A DNA stretch of 64,000 bases, from contig CAZNXJ010000009.1 in the NCBI GenBank assembly GCA_964577115.1, positions 1 through 64,000 of the forward strand, in the 5' to 3' direction. This document shows positions 53,577 to 62,631 of the stretch, one piece after another; positions within the stretch are counted from its first letter, which is position 1, and each line of letters starts with the position of its first letter. The stretch is from CAZNXJ01 sp964577115 (GTDB lineage: Bacteria > Planctomycetota > Planctomycetia > Pirellulales > Pirellulaceae). The translations under genes and the position numbers were made by a program. The notes under the pieces are model-generated. The model was not told the DNA's origin and ran no database searches. It worked only from the letters and a program-made list of their open reading frames with translations.

Positions 53577-55673
53577 ATGGTTCGGAAGAGGCTGGTGGTA
53601 GTGGTTGGCCTGTTCGCGGCCGGCCTGATTGCCGCATTCGTTCAAGCACAAGGTCAAGTACCGCAGCAAGTTGCAAACCCCGCTGCCGTGATCAACGGCA
53701 CGGGGACCGCGACGCGCGCCGCCGCTCGACCGAGAGGTGGCAACCGGTACACGACCCGCAGCGCCCCGGCGACGCGGCCTGCCAATCCGAGCGACCTGAC
53801 GCCTCCTCGCCCGTTTAACCCGGCCCAAGGCGTCGCGGAGCTGCCTTCGGTGCTCAAGCGGAAAGGTCCTCCGGCCACGGCACTTCCGCCCAGCCAGCCG
53901 TACTCGATCGGCGACACGGAGCCGCTTGAAGTCGCCGAGCGCCCGCGCGCGTCGGCTCTCGGAGCACCCGGAATCGAGGATTCTTATACGGCACCTTCAG
54001 CCGCTGTTGACGAGGACGTAACGGAGGCCACGATCGAAGAGGAGACGGCCGGCGAGGAGACCGGAGTCGTCGTCGGCATCGAGGATGACGAGGCGTACGC
54101 CGACGAAGGCGGGCTCGCTCCACCCGAGACGCAGCCGGTCGACAGCCCCTATGGCGACGCGACCGAAGCGGCACCGGAGGCTGAACCGTACTCCGCCACG
54201 ACCGAGTTCGCACCTCGAGCGTTCGGCGCACCCACGATGGCCAACTCGTACGCCAACGATCCGAGCGACGGTTCGAATGGCGTGCAGGTCAGCTCGCGCA
54301 TGCCCAACGTTCGCGTCGACATTTCGGGCCCCGGTGCCATTATTGCCGGGAAGCCTGCCATGTATCGCCTATGGGTAGTGAACGACGGCGCCGACGCGGC
54401 TCGCAATATCCGCGTCCACGTAGCCGTGCCCGCTCGGGTGCAAGTGGCCAGCAACAAATCGACGGCCGGGCAGGTCGCGCGGGGCGATGACGGACGCGTC
54501 AGCTGGTCGATCCCGCAGCTCGCCGGTGGAGGTGACGAGGAACTGTCGCTTATCCTGCTGCCGCAAGATCCGCAGTCGTTTGATGTCGCGATCGAGTGGT
54601 CCGCCGAACCGGCGGCGTCGCTGGCACGCATTGACGTTCAGCAGCCGCAACTCGCCGTCGAGGTCAGTGGTCCCAACGAAATCCTGTTCGGCGACCGGCA
54701 GCTCTATACCATTACGATCAGCAATCCGGGCACCGGTCCCGCCGAAAACGTGGTGCTCGACGTCACCACCGGGGGCGGCTCACAGTCAAAACGCATGGGC
54801 ACGATTCCGGCCGGCGGCCGCGAGCAAGTGCGCATGGAGTTGATCGCGCGCGAAGCCGGGCAGCTCGAAATTCAAGCCGTTGCCACGGGCGATGGCGAGC
54901 TGCGATCGGAAGCTCGCCAGCAAATTCTGGTACGCCGCGCCCAGTTGGCCGTTCAGCTCGTCGCTCCGCGGCTCAAGTTTGCCGGCTCGACGGGCATCTA
55001 TGAGGTGCAGGTGACCAACACGGGCAATGCACCGGCCACCGACGTGGAGGTCTCGCTCCGAAAACCCGCATCACTCCAGTATGTGGGCGGGGTCGAAGGG
55101 GCTGCGGAGACTGGCGGGCGCGTGGCCTGGCGTGTGGCGCAGCTCGAGCCCGGCGAAGAGCAGATTTTCCAGGTCGAGATGGCGTATCACGAAGCCGGCG
55201 CGATTACGTGCGAGGCGGTCGCGTCGAGTGGCGAGTTGGCCGCGTCCGATCAGGGAGAAACGCGAGTTGAAGCCATTGCCGACCTGAAGCTGGTGGTGAA
55301 CGACCCCGAGTCGCCGAAGGCGGTGGGCGACGAAGTCGTCTATGAGATCCGCGTCCTCAACCATGGCACGAAGGACTCGGGGCCCGTGAACGTCATTGGG
55401 CAATTCTCGGAAGGCATTGAACCGGTACGAGCCGAAGGCGCGCAGGCAGACGTGGTTCCGGGACAGGTGATCTTCCACGAAGTGCCGCGCGTCGCAGCTG
55501 GCAAGGCCGTCACGCTGAAGATCGTGGCGCGTGCCGAGAAGCCTGGCAATCACCGCTTCCGCGCGGTGCTGAAGGCGACCGACCCGGAGACGGAGTTAAT
55601 TGCCGAAGATATGACGCGGTTCTTTGGTGAAGAGCTGCGAACGGCGACGAGCGGAGCGAGCAAGCGGAAGTGA
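53577..55673 (+). CDS. Exported DUF11-type repeat protein
   Basis: A 698-residue protein with a signal peptide (VVVVGLFAAGLIAAFVQAQ), then a Pro/Ala/Glu-rich linker to about residue 240. Four related Ig-like domains of the DUF11/CARDB type follow, near 241-350, 355-450, 456-565 and 568-690, each with a motif like YxxxVxNxGxxxAxxVxV. Such domains occur in large cell-surface and envelope proteins. It is probably a structural or adhesive envelope protein. No catalytic site. It converges with RNase D 23 bases away. Confidence 0.78.
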   Translation: MVRKRLVVVVGLFAAGLIAAFVQAQGQVPQQVANPAAVINGTGTATRAAARPRGGNRYTTRSAPATRPANPSDLTPPRPFNPAQGVAELPSVLKRKGPPATALPPSQPYSIGDTEPLEVAERPRASALGAPGIEDSYTAPSAAVDEDVTEATIEEETAGEETGVVVGIEDDEAYADEGGLAPPETQPVDSPYGDATEAAPEAEPYSATTEFAPRAFGAPTMANSYANDPSDGSNGVQVSSRMPNVRVDISGPGAIIAGKPAMYRLWVVNDGADAARNIRVHVAVPARVQVASNKSTAGQVARGDDGRVSWSIPQLAGGGDEELSLILLPQDPQSFDVAIEWSAEPAASLARIDVQQPQLAVEVSGPNEILFGDRQLYTITISNPGTGPAENVVLDVTTGGGSQSKRMGTIPAGGREQVRMELIAREAGQLEIQAVATGDGELRSEARQQILVRRAQLAVQLVAPRLKFAGSTGIYEVQVTNTGNAPATDVEVSLRKPASLQYVGGVEGAAETGGRVAWRVAQLEPGEEQIFQVEMAYHEAGAITCEAVASSGELAASDQGETRVEAIADLKLVVNDPESPKAVGDEVVYEIRVLNHGTKDSGPVNVIGQFSEGIEPVRAEGAQADVVPGQVIFHEVPRVAAGKAVTLKIVARAEKPGNHRFRAVLKATDPETELIAEDMTRFFGEELRTATSGASKRK

Positions 55674-55696
55674 GCGCTGGTCGCGAGAACCACGGC

Positions 55697-56905
55697 TCAC
55701 GCGGACGACCGGCAGGACTCGACCGGGACGAATCCGAGCGGCTGTTCGGCCAGAGGATCGGAAACGACGATCGCCAGTTTGCCCTCGAGAAGTTCGTCGA
55801 TCACGTGCCCGACGACTTGAGCGCGCCAGCCGGTCGTCAGCACGGGAGGCTTGGACGGCCGTTCGAGGTTCAAGCGAAATGCCACCAGGTCGCGAACGTC
55901 TTGGGCCGTACCCACGAGGCTCGGGGCGACTTGCGCGTCACGGCAGATGCTTCCGAGCGCCGTGGCGAGGAACTGGCCGATCAGGTTTAGTTGCGGCCGT
56001 GTCGAGCCGGCCGGCCGGCTGGGCCATTCTTCTTCGGTCAACTGGAGTGCTGCGGCGATCCGGTTCGATAGGGCTTCCATATGACGCTGGAGGCCTCGGC
56101 GTTCGAGTCCGCGCACGGCGTGAATGTGCTTGATGTCGGACGATTGCCGCTTCGCCAGCTCGACGATCAAATCGTCGCGCAAGATGCGCCGCGGCGGCAT
56201 GTTCCGCCGCTCGGCCTCTTCGTCACGCCAGCGCCAGAGCTCGCGGACAATCGCCAGGCTCCGCGGTGGCAGGCCGGAAACGCCCGAGACGCGGCGCCAG
56301 TTTTCGACCGATTCAGCCCGCTGGACGTGCTCCTGAAACGCGGCCATTTCTTCATCGAGCCACGATCGGCGACCGAGCTCGTCGAGCCGCTGTTCCAGAA
56401 TTTCGCGGATGCGATCCAGATGCACGACGTCTTGTAAGGCGTATTCGATCTGCCGAGCCGACAGGGGGCGCCGTCGCCAGTCGGTGCGCGTCTCGCCCTT
56501 CGCCAGGCTGATGTGCAATAGCCGGGAGACGAGCGTCGAATACGCCGCTGGATATTCGATGCCCACGAGCCCGGCCGCGATTTGTACATCGATCAGGCCA
56601 TACGGCAGGCGCCCAATGGCTCGCAGGGAAAAACGCAGCTCTTCGCGCCCCGCATGAACGACCGTCGTATGACCGGGTGCTGCGAGCGTTTCCCAAAACG
56701 GGGTCAGATCGCGAATGGGCTGTGGATCAATGACGTACAAATGCTTGCCGGCCGCAACTTGCACAAGGCACAGCTCCGGACGGTACGTATCTTCGGATAC
56801 GAATTCGGTATCAAAGGCGATCACCGGCTCCTGGGCCAGTGTCTCGCAGCAGCGCTCAAGCTGCCGTGCATCGCTAATCGTCTCGTACTGCACGCCCGGG
56901 CTCAC
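55697..56905 (-). CDS. rnd: Ribonuclease D-like 3'-5' exonuclease with altered catalytic residue
   Basis: A 402-residue protein with a DEDD exonuclease domain and HRDC-like C-terminal domains. ExoI is FDTEF (Asp32, Glu34), ExoIII has YALQD. The ExoII motif, HAGSEDL in E. coli, reads HAGREEL, so the metal-binding Asp is Glu89. RNase D trims tRNA 3' ends. The substitution may lower or change activity. The GTG at 56905 overlaps its own GGAGGG, so the in-frame GTG four codons later (56893), about 12 bases downstream of GGAGG, could be the true start. Confidence 0.8.
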   Translation of the reverse strand: MSPGVQYETISDARQLERCCETLAQEPVIAFDTEFVSEDTYRPELCLVQVAAGKHLYVIDPQPIRDLTPFWETLAAPGHTTVVHAGREELRFSLRAIGRLPYGLIDVQIAAGLVGIEYPAAYSTLVSRLLHISLAKGETRTDWRRRPLSARQIEYALQDVVHLDRIREILEQRLDELGRRSWLDEEMAAFQEHVQRAESVENWRRVSGVSGLPPRSLAIVRELWRWRDEEAERRNMPPRRILRDDLIVELAKRQSSDIKHIHAVRGLERRGLQRHMEALSNRIAAALQLTEEEWPSRPAGSTRPQLNLIGQFLATALGSICRDAQVAPSLVGTAQDVRDLVAFRLNLERPSKPPVLTTGWRAQVVGHVIDELLEGKLAIVVSDPLAEQPLGFVPVESCRSSA

Positions 56906-56985
56906 CCTCCAGAAAATCGTGTGCTACATTAGGCCCCGATTCAGCGAGATCTGCAACCGGGCATCCGTAGGGGGCGCACGCGTTT

Positions 56986-57534
56986 ATGCGCGAAATTTGG
57001 CTGCGTACGAACCGCCGGGCGATTGCCATGGCCTACGTCGTACCGCTGCTCCTTTTGGCACTCGGCCTGCCGCTCGTCGTGCTCACCTCGCTGGGCCACG
57101 TCGCCTTCTGGTTCGGCATGGGGGTACTCGCGCTCGCCGCACTCATCGCCCTCGCCCTGACCCAGCTCCTACGCCAACCGCGGTTGGCGTACGAGTCGGG
57201 AGAGTTGCTGGTCTATCTCGGCCCCGGGCCGGCGGAACGGGTGCCAATCGAACATGTGGAATGTTTTTTTCTGGGCCAGGCGCCGAGCCTCCTGGCGGCT
57301 CCCCAGGCCGCGACCGACGGGAAGGCGCTGGCGATTATTGTGCGTATCGCCGAGCGAGCGCGGGAATATCACGACCGGCCGAGCCGGCCGCAGCTCGGCC
57401 AATGGCGCGAAGGTTACATCACGATTCGAGGAACCTGGTGCGAACCGATTCACCGCGAACTCTTGGAACAGCTCAACCGCCGCCTGGCGGCCGCTCACCG
57501 AGCCGCCCGAAGCGCCGCGGAGCCGAATCAATGA
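56986..57534 (+). CDS. Small membrane protein coupled to mfnB
   Basis: A 182-residue protein with two adjacent membrane segments (residues about 17-60: AYVVPLLLLALGLPLVVLTS and VAFWFGMGVLALAALIALAL), then a soluble C-terminal domain with strands such as LAYESGELLVYLG and VECFFLG. Not recognised. The last codons overlap mfnB by ATGA, so they are probably translated together. Its role next to a C1-cofactor gene is unknown. Confidence 0.65.
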   Translation: MREIWLRTNRRAIAMAYVVPLLLLALGLPLVVLTSLGHVAFWFGMGVLALAALIALALTQLLRQPRLAYESGELLVYLGPGPAERVPIEHVECFFLGQAPSLLAAPQAATDGKALAIIVRIAERAREYHDRPSRPQLGQWREGYITIRGTWCEPIHRELLEQLNRRLAAAHRAARSAAEPNQ

Positions 57535-58256
57535 CCGGCCTGCTGGTCAGCGTGCGGAGCGTTGACGAAGCCGCGGAGGCGCTGGCGGGTGGCGCGGACA
57601 TTATTGATATCAAGGAACCGTCTCGCGGCAGCCTCGGCGCCGCCGACCCGGCAACTTGGCGGGCGATCATCGATCATGTCCGTGGACGCCGCCCGGTGAG
57701 CGCTGCGCTGGGCGAGATCACGGAACCGGAGGCGGACGAGCGCGCCGCGTGCACGGCCGGACTCCAGTATGCGAAGCTCGGGCTGTCCGGAGCGTGGCGT
57801 CTGGACGACTGGCCGCGCCGCTGGCAGCGACTCCTCGAACGCCTGGCTCCCGGCGTAATGCCCGTCGCGGTTGCGTACGCCGACTGGCAGCGCGCCGCGG
57901 CTCCCGAACCGCTCGCCGTCCTGCGCACCGCGCAGCGACTCGCCTGCCGAGTGCTTCTTGTCGACACCTTCGACAAGACACACGGTGACTTGTTGGCGTA
58001 CTTCAGCACCGAGCAGCTGCGGGAGCTGGCACGCGAGGTCGGGAAGGCGGGAATGGGTCTCGCGCTCGCGGGTTCCCTGAAGGGTGACAGTTTTATGTCG
58101 GCTCTTTCGATCGGGCCCGAGTGGCTGGCGGTCCGCGGAGCGGCCTGTGAGGGCGGTCGGACGGGGCGGATTGACAGAGAAAGGGTGGCCCGTTTGTCAA
58201 GACGACTGACCATGACGAGTCGGACTTCCGCGCCGAATTCGGCGCCGCTTGCTTGA
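57531..58256 (+). CDS. mfnB: (5-formylfuran-3-yl)methyl phosphate synthase
   Basis: A 241-residue TIM-barrel enzyme of the MfnB family (formerly DUF556), which makes the furan precursor of methanofuran from two glyceraldehyde-3-phosphate molecules. Schiff-base region DIIDIKEPSRGSLGA includes Lys28; Lys82 lies in AKLGLSG; LLVDTFDKTHGDLLAY is a family motif. In planctomycetes and methylotrophs methanofuran-type cofactors carry C1 groups in formaldehyde oxidation. The start at 57531 overlaps the preceding stop. No other C1 genes are in the window. Confidence 0.86.
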   Translation: MTGLLVSVRSVDEAAEALAGGADIIDIKEPSRGSLGAADPATWRAIIDHVRGRRPVSAALGEITEPEADERAACTAGLQYAKLGLSGAWRLDDWPRRWQRLLERLAPGVMPVAVAYADWQRAAAPEPLAVLRTAQRLACRVLLVDTFDKTHGDLLAYFSTEQLRELAREVGKAGMGLALAGSLKGDSFMSALSIGPEWLAVRGAACEGGRTGRIDRERVARLSRRLTMTSRTSAPNSAPLA

Positions 58257-58362
58257 CTTTGCGCCGAACCACTCTGATACTCTCACCATCGTTCGCAGCT
58301 TCCGTAGATTGACAGGAGCGAGAGGCTTCTTACTTACCTGGATCAGGATTCAAGCCCGAACC

Positions 58363-58581
58363 ATGGAGACGACGAAGACTTTGCCCCAGTCGGTGCTCGA
58401 GGCAATCAAAATGGGGATTTGGGACTACGAGCCCGAACCCGAGGAAGCCTTGGAATTCGATGCAACGGAAGCGCTGCCGGGCACCGAGGAGAAGTTGTCT
58501 GTGTTGGCGCGGCGAGTTCAGGCTGGATTGCCGCTCTGGCACCCGCGCGATCGGCGATCCTTCGAAGAGTCCGGCGATTGA
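58363..58581 (+). CDS. Small acidic hypothetical protein
   Basis: A 72-residue, acidic protein, function unknown. It has DYEPEPEEALEFDATEALPGTEE in the middle and ends with a Trp/Pro/His-containing motif (PLWHPRDRRSF). The compact motif-like pattern and the position behind mfnB make a real gene plausible. Start chosen at ATG 58363; the longer frame from 58249 overlaps mfnB and is unlikely. It converges with the next gene, 23 bases apart. Confidence 0.55.
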   Translation: METTKTLPQSVLEAIKMGIWDYEPEPEEALEFDATEALPGTEEKLSVLARRVQAGLPLWHPRDRRSFEESGD

Positions 58582-58604
58582 ACGACGCCTGCCGGCGAGT
58601 CGCG

Positions 58605-59681
58605 TTAAGGTTCTTTGGCCCCTGGTTGCTCGCTACTCCAGATCTTGCCAAACGTTTCCGCGATGATCTTGCGCTGCACGTTCCACAGCAGCTCGGAAAC
58701 GTGCTGCTGGTCGGTTGCGCTGAGCCCCTCGTTCAGCGCGGTGATCTGGCCGAGCAACGACAGCAGGCCCTGCCCGCCGGCGGCGGTCGATTCGCCCGCC
58801 GGGCCCGGGCCGAGATAGGCGGTCAGATCGAGCCGCAGTACGCGCCGCATTTGCTCGGCGAGAAACGCATCGCGCTCGGCGGGGGCCAGGGCGGCAAAAC
58901 GCCGCGACTGCCGAACGATCCAGGCATGAGCGAGTGACAAGATGCTGTCTCCCAGCGTCGCTCGCTCGGCGGGACTCAGCACCAGCGCATCGGCGGGCGG
59001 TGCATTGCGCCTCCCACTGGCGCCTGGCGCTGTGAGCTGTTCGAGCAGGTACTCGGCGAGCTGCTGCCGGGTCTCGAGAGGCAGACGCTGTAAGTCGGTC
59101 GTGGCGAGCCAGCAAAGCAGGCCGTCGGCGACGGCGCGGGACATCGCGCGCCGCTGCTGCGGTGGCGCTTCGGCCATCCAGCGCTGGATGTTATCGAAAA
59201 ACTCCGTGACGCCGCTGAGCTCGGATCCGCCGCCGGCGCTTGGTTTGGCGAGCATTCCGGACCAGGCGAACAGCGCATCGATCTGGGCCCGCAGGAACTC
59301 CATCCGCTTTTCCGGCGGCACCTCGACGTATTGCGCGCTTCGGAGCTCGAACCAGACGCGCTGAAGCTGCCGACCGTTCGCGAAGGCCTGGTCCAAAGGC
59401 AGCGTCCACGGTGCGGCGTTTTGGCTGGCCTGTCCGGCGAGCAGTTGCTCGGGGCCAATCTCATACTGTAGCCGATCGACGAACGTCTCCTGGACGCTGC
59501 GCGGCTGGCTCGACAAGTCGCGGAGCAGCAGCCAGCGCCGCAGTCCGGCGACATCCGCCGTGGCGGGTGGAGGAAATAGAAGTCGCGGCAGCACGAGCAC
59601 GGCCGCGAACAGCCCGGCGGCCAGGAGCAGCGCGACGACTCGCCAGCGTGGCCGGCGCTTGGGCGACACGTCAGACGACAC
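58605..59681 (-). CDS. Membrane-anchored hypothetical protein
   Basis: A 358-residue protein with one N-terminal membrane segment (WRVVALLLAAGLFAAVLVLP, residues about 13-32) after a basic tail, so the rest probably faces the periplasm. The remainder is helical and Ala/Gln/Arg-rich, with several regularly spaced Trp and Leu. No domain recognised. GTG start. Confidence 0.6.
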   Translation of the reverse strand: MSSDVSPKRRPRWRVVALLLAAGLFAAVLVLPRLLFPPPATADVAGLRRWLLLRDLSSQPRSVQETFVDRLQYEIGPEQLLAGQASQNAAPWTLPLDQAFANGRQLQRVWFELRSAQYVEVPPEKRMEFLRAQIDALFAWSGMLAKPSAGGGSELSGVTEFFDNIQRWMAEAPPQQRRAMSRAVADGLLCWLATTDLQRLPLETRQQLAEYLLEQLTAPGASGRRNAPPADALVLSPAERATLGDSILSLAHAWIVRQSRRFAALAPAERDAFLAEQMRRVLRLDLTAYLGPGPAGESTAAGGQGLLSLLGQITALNEGLSATDQQHVSELLWNVQRKIIAETFGKIWSSEQPGAKEP

Positions 59682-59710
59682 AGGGAGGGCCCCGCTAAAG
59701 GCCGGGCGTT

Positions 59711-60013
59711 TCAGGCGAGCGCCCGCTGGAGTTCGGCTGCGAAGGATTTTTCGATTTTTCCGCGGAACGCGACGGCGGCAAACGGCAGGTTGCCGGTGAG
59801 CCGCACGAGATTGTCTTCAACGGTGAGCGCGCCGCTGATCTTAAAACCGTAGGTCGTGATGTGGAAGTTCAGCGTGTCGCCGGTCCACTCGCCTTGCAGC
59901 TCGCTCACCTGATCCTTGTACATTTGAGCAGCCCGCTGAAGGAAATTTTCCAGGCGCTGCTTGGCCTCTTCTCGACCCAGGCTGTGCGGTACTTCCGTGC
60001 TGAAGCTCGGCAT
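59711..60013 (-). CDS. Polyhydroxyalkanoic-acid-system-like small protein
   Basis: A 100-residue protein resembling the PHA granule-associated/regulatory family (PHA_gran_rgn): HSLGREEAKQRLENFL, then LNFHITTYGFKISGALTVEDN and FAAVAFRGKIEKSFAAEL. These proteins occur near polymer or lipid-storage genes; here there are none, so a different lipid-related role is possible. The ATG at 60013 is preferred over the 60037 frame. Confidence 0.7.
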   Translation of the reverse strand: MPSFSTEVPHSLGREEAKQRLENFLQRAAQMYKDQVSELQGEWTGDTLNFHITTYGFKISGALTVEDNLVRLTGNLPFAAVAFRGKIEKSFAAELQRALA

Positions 60014-60176
60014 CGCTCGTCTTACTCCTCCGGCCAAAGATCATCCCGCTCGCGGCGCCCCAAGAGGGTGCTCGCACGTGTCATTGCTCGCAAGTGTATC
60101 AGTCACCGCACTGCCGCTCTAGGCTCTCGCGGAAAAGTCCCGCTCGACGCGTCCGCCGCGGAGCCGCGGCCGGGCG

Positions 60177-61325
60177 TCAGGGGGAAACAAAATCCTTCGT
60201 GCCGACATGCAACTCCTGACCCTTCAATTCCCATTCCAGCTCGACGGGTTTTACCAGCGCGTCGAGCAATTGTTCGAGCGTCGCGTCTTTGACCTCGACG
60301 CGGATTACCGTATTCCAGTGCGGCTGCGATTCGGGATCGAGTTCGAGCCGGAACATAAGCCGCTCGGCGAGCCCCTTGGCAAGCGGTCCGAAGGGGCCGC
60401 TGACGGCGAGCGTATAGCGCACATTCGAGCGATCGGTGGCCGAGCGGGCCGGCCGCTCGGCACTCGGCACGGGGGGCCGCGCAGCGGAAGCCAGAGCATC
60501 GGCGATCTGCCGCTGGACGGCGACTGGCGCCCGCACACGGAGCTGCCGTCCGCGCACAGAAAACTGCGCGTCGGGAAATTGCTCGCGCCAGCGGGCGAGC
60601 GGCGGTGTGCTGCGTGGGGCGAGCGTGTAGGTGCGTTCAAACATCATCGCCGCGTCAAGCGGCTCGATGGTTAAACTTCCCGTAGCTGGATCGGTTTGAT
60701 AGGTCAGGTCAAAGCCGGCGAGGAGGAGGCTGAGCCGGTGAGCGAGCGGCAGTGGCGGCAGGCGGCCAGCCGCCCAGAGATCATGCTCGATCTTATCGAG
60801 TCCCTCGAGCGCCAGCCCGCTCGCACGCGCCTGCTGCGCAATAAGCGCGCGCGGTTCGCTCAGCATGTCCCACTCTACGGGCGCTCGTTCGCGCAGCCGA
60901 GCCCCCAGCGGCGTCGCGAGGGCTCGCGCTTCTTCGTCACGCAATTCCGCGACGGCGGCGATCAGGTCCACCTTGTCGGCGGGGCCGAGATAGACGACGG
61001 CGTCGATAAGGCGGACTTCGCCACCCGCGGTCCGAGCGACTTCGGCGAGAATTTCTGACAGAGGACTGTCATCCAGGGTGAGGTCAACGCGCTGATCGGG
61101 ATCGATGCGCCGGTCTCGCAGTACCGGAACGTGCCAGTGCTCGTAAATCGACGCCAGTACCTCGCGCAAGGGTTTTTCCGACCACGTGATTCCCGCTCGC
61201 TCGTTCAGCGTCCGTCGCAGCTCGGCGGCAGTCGGAGCCGATGCGCCTTGCGCACGAATCGCGTCCGCTGTGGCCATATTAATGGCGAAGAGGACGGCGA
61301 CGATGGAGGCGGTCCAGCGGTGCAT
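60177..61325 (-). CDS. Secreted STN-domain protein
   Basis: A 382-residue protein with a signal peptide (MHRWTASIVAVLFAINMATADA). It contains an STN/secretin N0-like domain near residues 50-110 (PLREVLASIYEHWHVPV and later DDSPLSEILAEV) and another STN-like unit at the C-terminus (IRVEVKDATLEQLLDALV, HVGTKD). No secretin barrel domain follows, so it is not a full secretin. STN units bind partner proteins in the periplasm. Confidence 0.65.
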   Translation of the reverse strand: MHRWTASIVAVLFAINMATADAIRAQGASAPTAAELRRTLNERAGITWSEKPLREVLASIYEHWHVPVLRDRRIDPDQRVDLTLDDSPLSEILAEVARTAGGEVRLIDAVVYLGPADKVDLIAAVAELRDEEARALATPLGARLRERAPVEWDMLSEPRALIAQQARASGLALEGLDKIEHDLWAAGRLPPLPLAHRLSLLLAGFDLTYQTDPATGSLTIEPLDAAMMFERTYTLAPRSTPPLARWREQFPDAQFSVRGRQLRVRAPVAVQRQIADALASAARPPVPSAERPARSATDRSNVRYTLAVSGPFGPLAKGLAERLMFRLELDPESQPHWNTVIRVEVKDATLEQLLDALVKPVELEWELKGQELHVGTKDFVSP

Positions 61326-61899
61326 CGCACACTACTTAGCAAAAGAAGGATTGGGGGAAATCGAGAAAATAGGCACGCTGGCGATGTTGTGGTTGAGCGC
61401 CGCGCTGGGAGTGCGGTAGGCAGCGACTGTGGCCGGCGCGGCAGTCTATCAGCGGCATCGAACGGCCGTGACGCATGGCGTCACGTGAAGGGATAAGGGG
61501 CGAGGTGGCTCGCCGGGACGACAGGGTTTATGCTACCGCTCCAGTTTACTACGTCGCTGACAAAAAGTCGCCGCGCAGGCGGGCACGCGGTAGGTGCGGG
61601 GCATTGTGAGCATTTGCAGGAGCAATTAGACTCGAAGGAGACGTTCAGTACTCGTCGCTGACGTGAGACCGACACGGGGAAACCAGATCTCTCGGCAGCG
61701 ACTATGGGCGAGGGAGTTCGCAGCGGAACGGTCCTTGGTGACACCAACTTGTCGCGCCGCTTATGGGTGCCGCGGGCCGGCATCTACCCAGGAAGGGAGA
61801 ACGTGATGGCCACCGCGCAACGGCGCGCGGTTGGCGCTTTCCGCCGTGTGCTGCCCAGCACGGATGTGTTTCTGGCGTTCGCGTCCACCGCCCTTCGTT
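61326..61899. other. Intergenic region
   Basis: About 570 bases between the divergent STN and HEAT/TPR genes. Open frames here are short, Pro/Arg-rich and unsupported. No clear promoter or RNA is seen. Confidence 0.4.
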
Positions 61900-62577
61900 A
61901 TGGAGTTCGCTAGAGTGAGCGAAGTTGCCTCGTGCGTTCCGCGGCTCGCGAAGTTCTATCATCGCTACTTGCACGATGAAGATTCGGCGCGATTCGTTCG
62001 CGCAGTTGCGGATCATTACATGGTGTCGACTTTGACGCGGCTGGCCGTTGGCGGCGATCGCGTCACGCGCCGAGCGGCGATGTTGGCGCTAGGTTTTCTC
62101 GGGACGTTCGACGAGCACAAGATTCTGGGGCGAGCCCTTCAGGATCCCGACCGTGCCGTGCGTCTGATTGCCGAGAACGGGATCCGCGAGCTGTGGCGGC
62201 GCGACGGCGCCGACACCCATCAAAAGCGGCTCGATGTGATCATTCGCCTGAACGGCTCGGGACAGTACGAACGCGCGGTGGAGGCCGCGACCGAGCTAAT
62301 TGAGGAATGCCCGTGGTACGCCGAAGCGTGGAATCAGCGCGCGATCGCGTATTTTCATCTGGGCGAATACGAGCCGTCGGCGAACGATTGCCAGCAGACG
62401 CTGGAGCTGAACGCTTATCACTTTGCCGCGGCGGTGGGCATGGGGCAGTGCTATCTCGAGATGGGTGATGCGTTCGCCGCGCTCGAATGTTTCCGCCGCG
62501 CGCTGCGTATTAACCCCGGCCTGGAGGCTGTCCGAATGCAGGTGCAGTACCTGAAACGGACGCTCGAAGAGAAATAG
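61900..62577 (+). CDS. HEAT/TPR-type repeat protein
   Basis: A 225-residue helical protein. The first half has HEAT-like pairs (RAAMLALGFLGTFDEHKILG; then DPDRAVRLIAENGIRELWRR), the second half TPR units (YAEAWNQRAIAYFHLGEYEPSAND and AAVGMGQCYLEMGDAFAALECF). It probably acts as a scaffold or adaptor. The ATG at 61900 and a GTG at 61915 are both possible; the second has TGGAG about 10 bases upstream. It converges with the last gene. Confidence 0.7.
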   Translation: MEFARVSEVASCVPRLAKFYHRYLHDEDSARFVRAVADHYMVSTLTRLAVGGDRVTRRAAMLALGFLGTFDEHKILGRALQDPDRAVRLIAENGIRELWRRDGADTHQKRLDVIIRLNGSGQYERAVEAATELIEECPWYAEAWNQRAIAYFHLGEYEPSANDCQQTLELNAYHFAAAVGMGQCYLEMGDAFAALECFRRALRINPGLEAVRMQVQYLKRTLEEK

Positions 62578-62631
62578 CCACCAGGCTGCGGGTGTCCTTG
62601 CTATTCAGGGACGGCGAGCGTGTTCGGCGCG

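Noticed and set aside
56715..57530. N-terminal extension of mfnB
   Set aside because: It overlaps the RNase D gene and the membrane protein; the family start is at 57531 with ATGA coupling.
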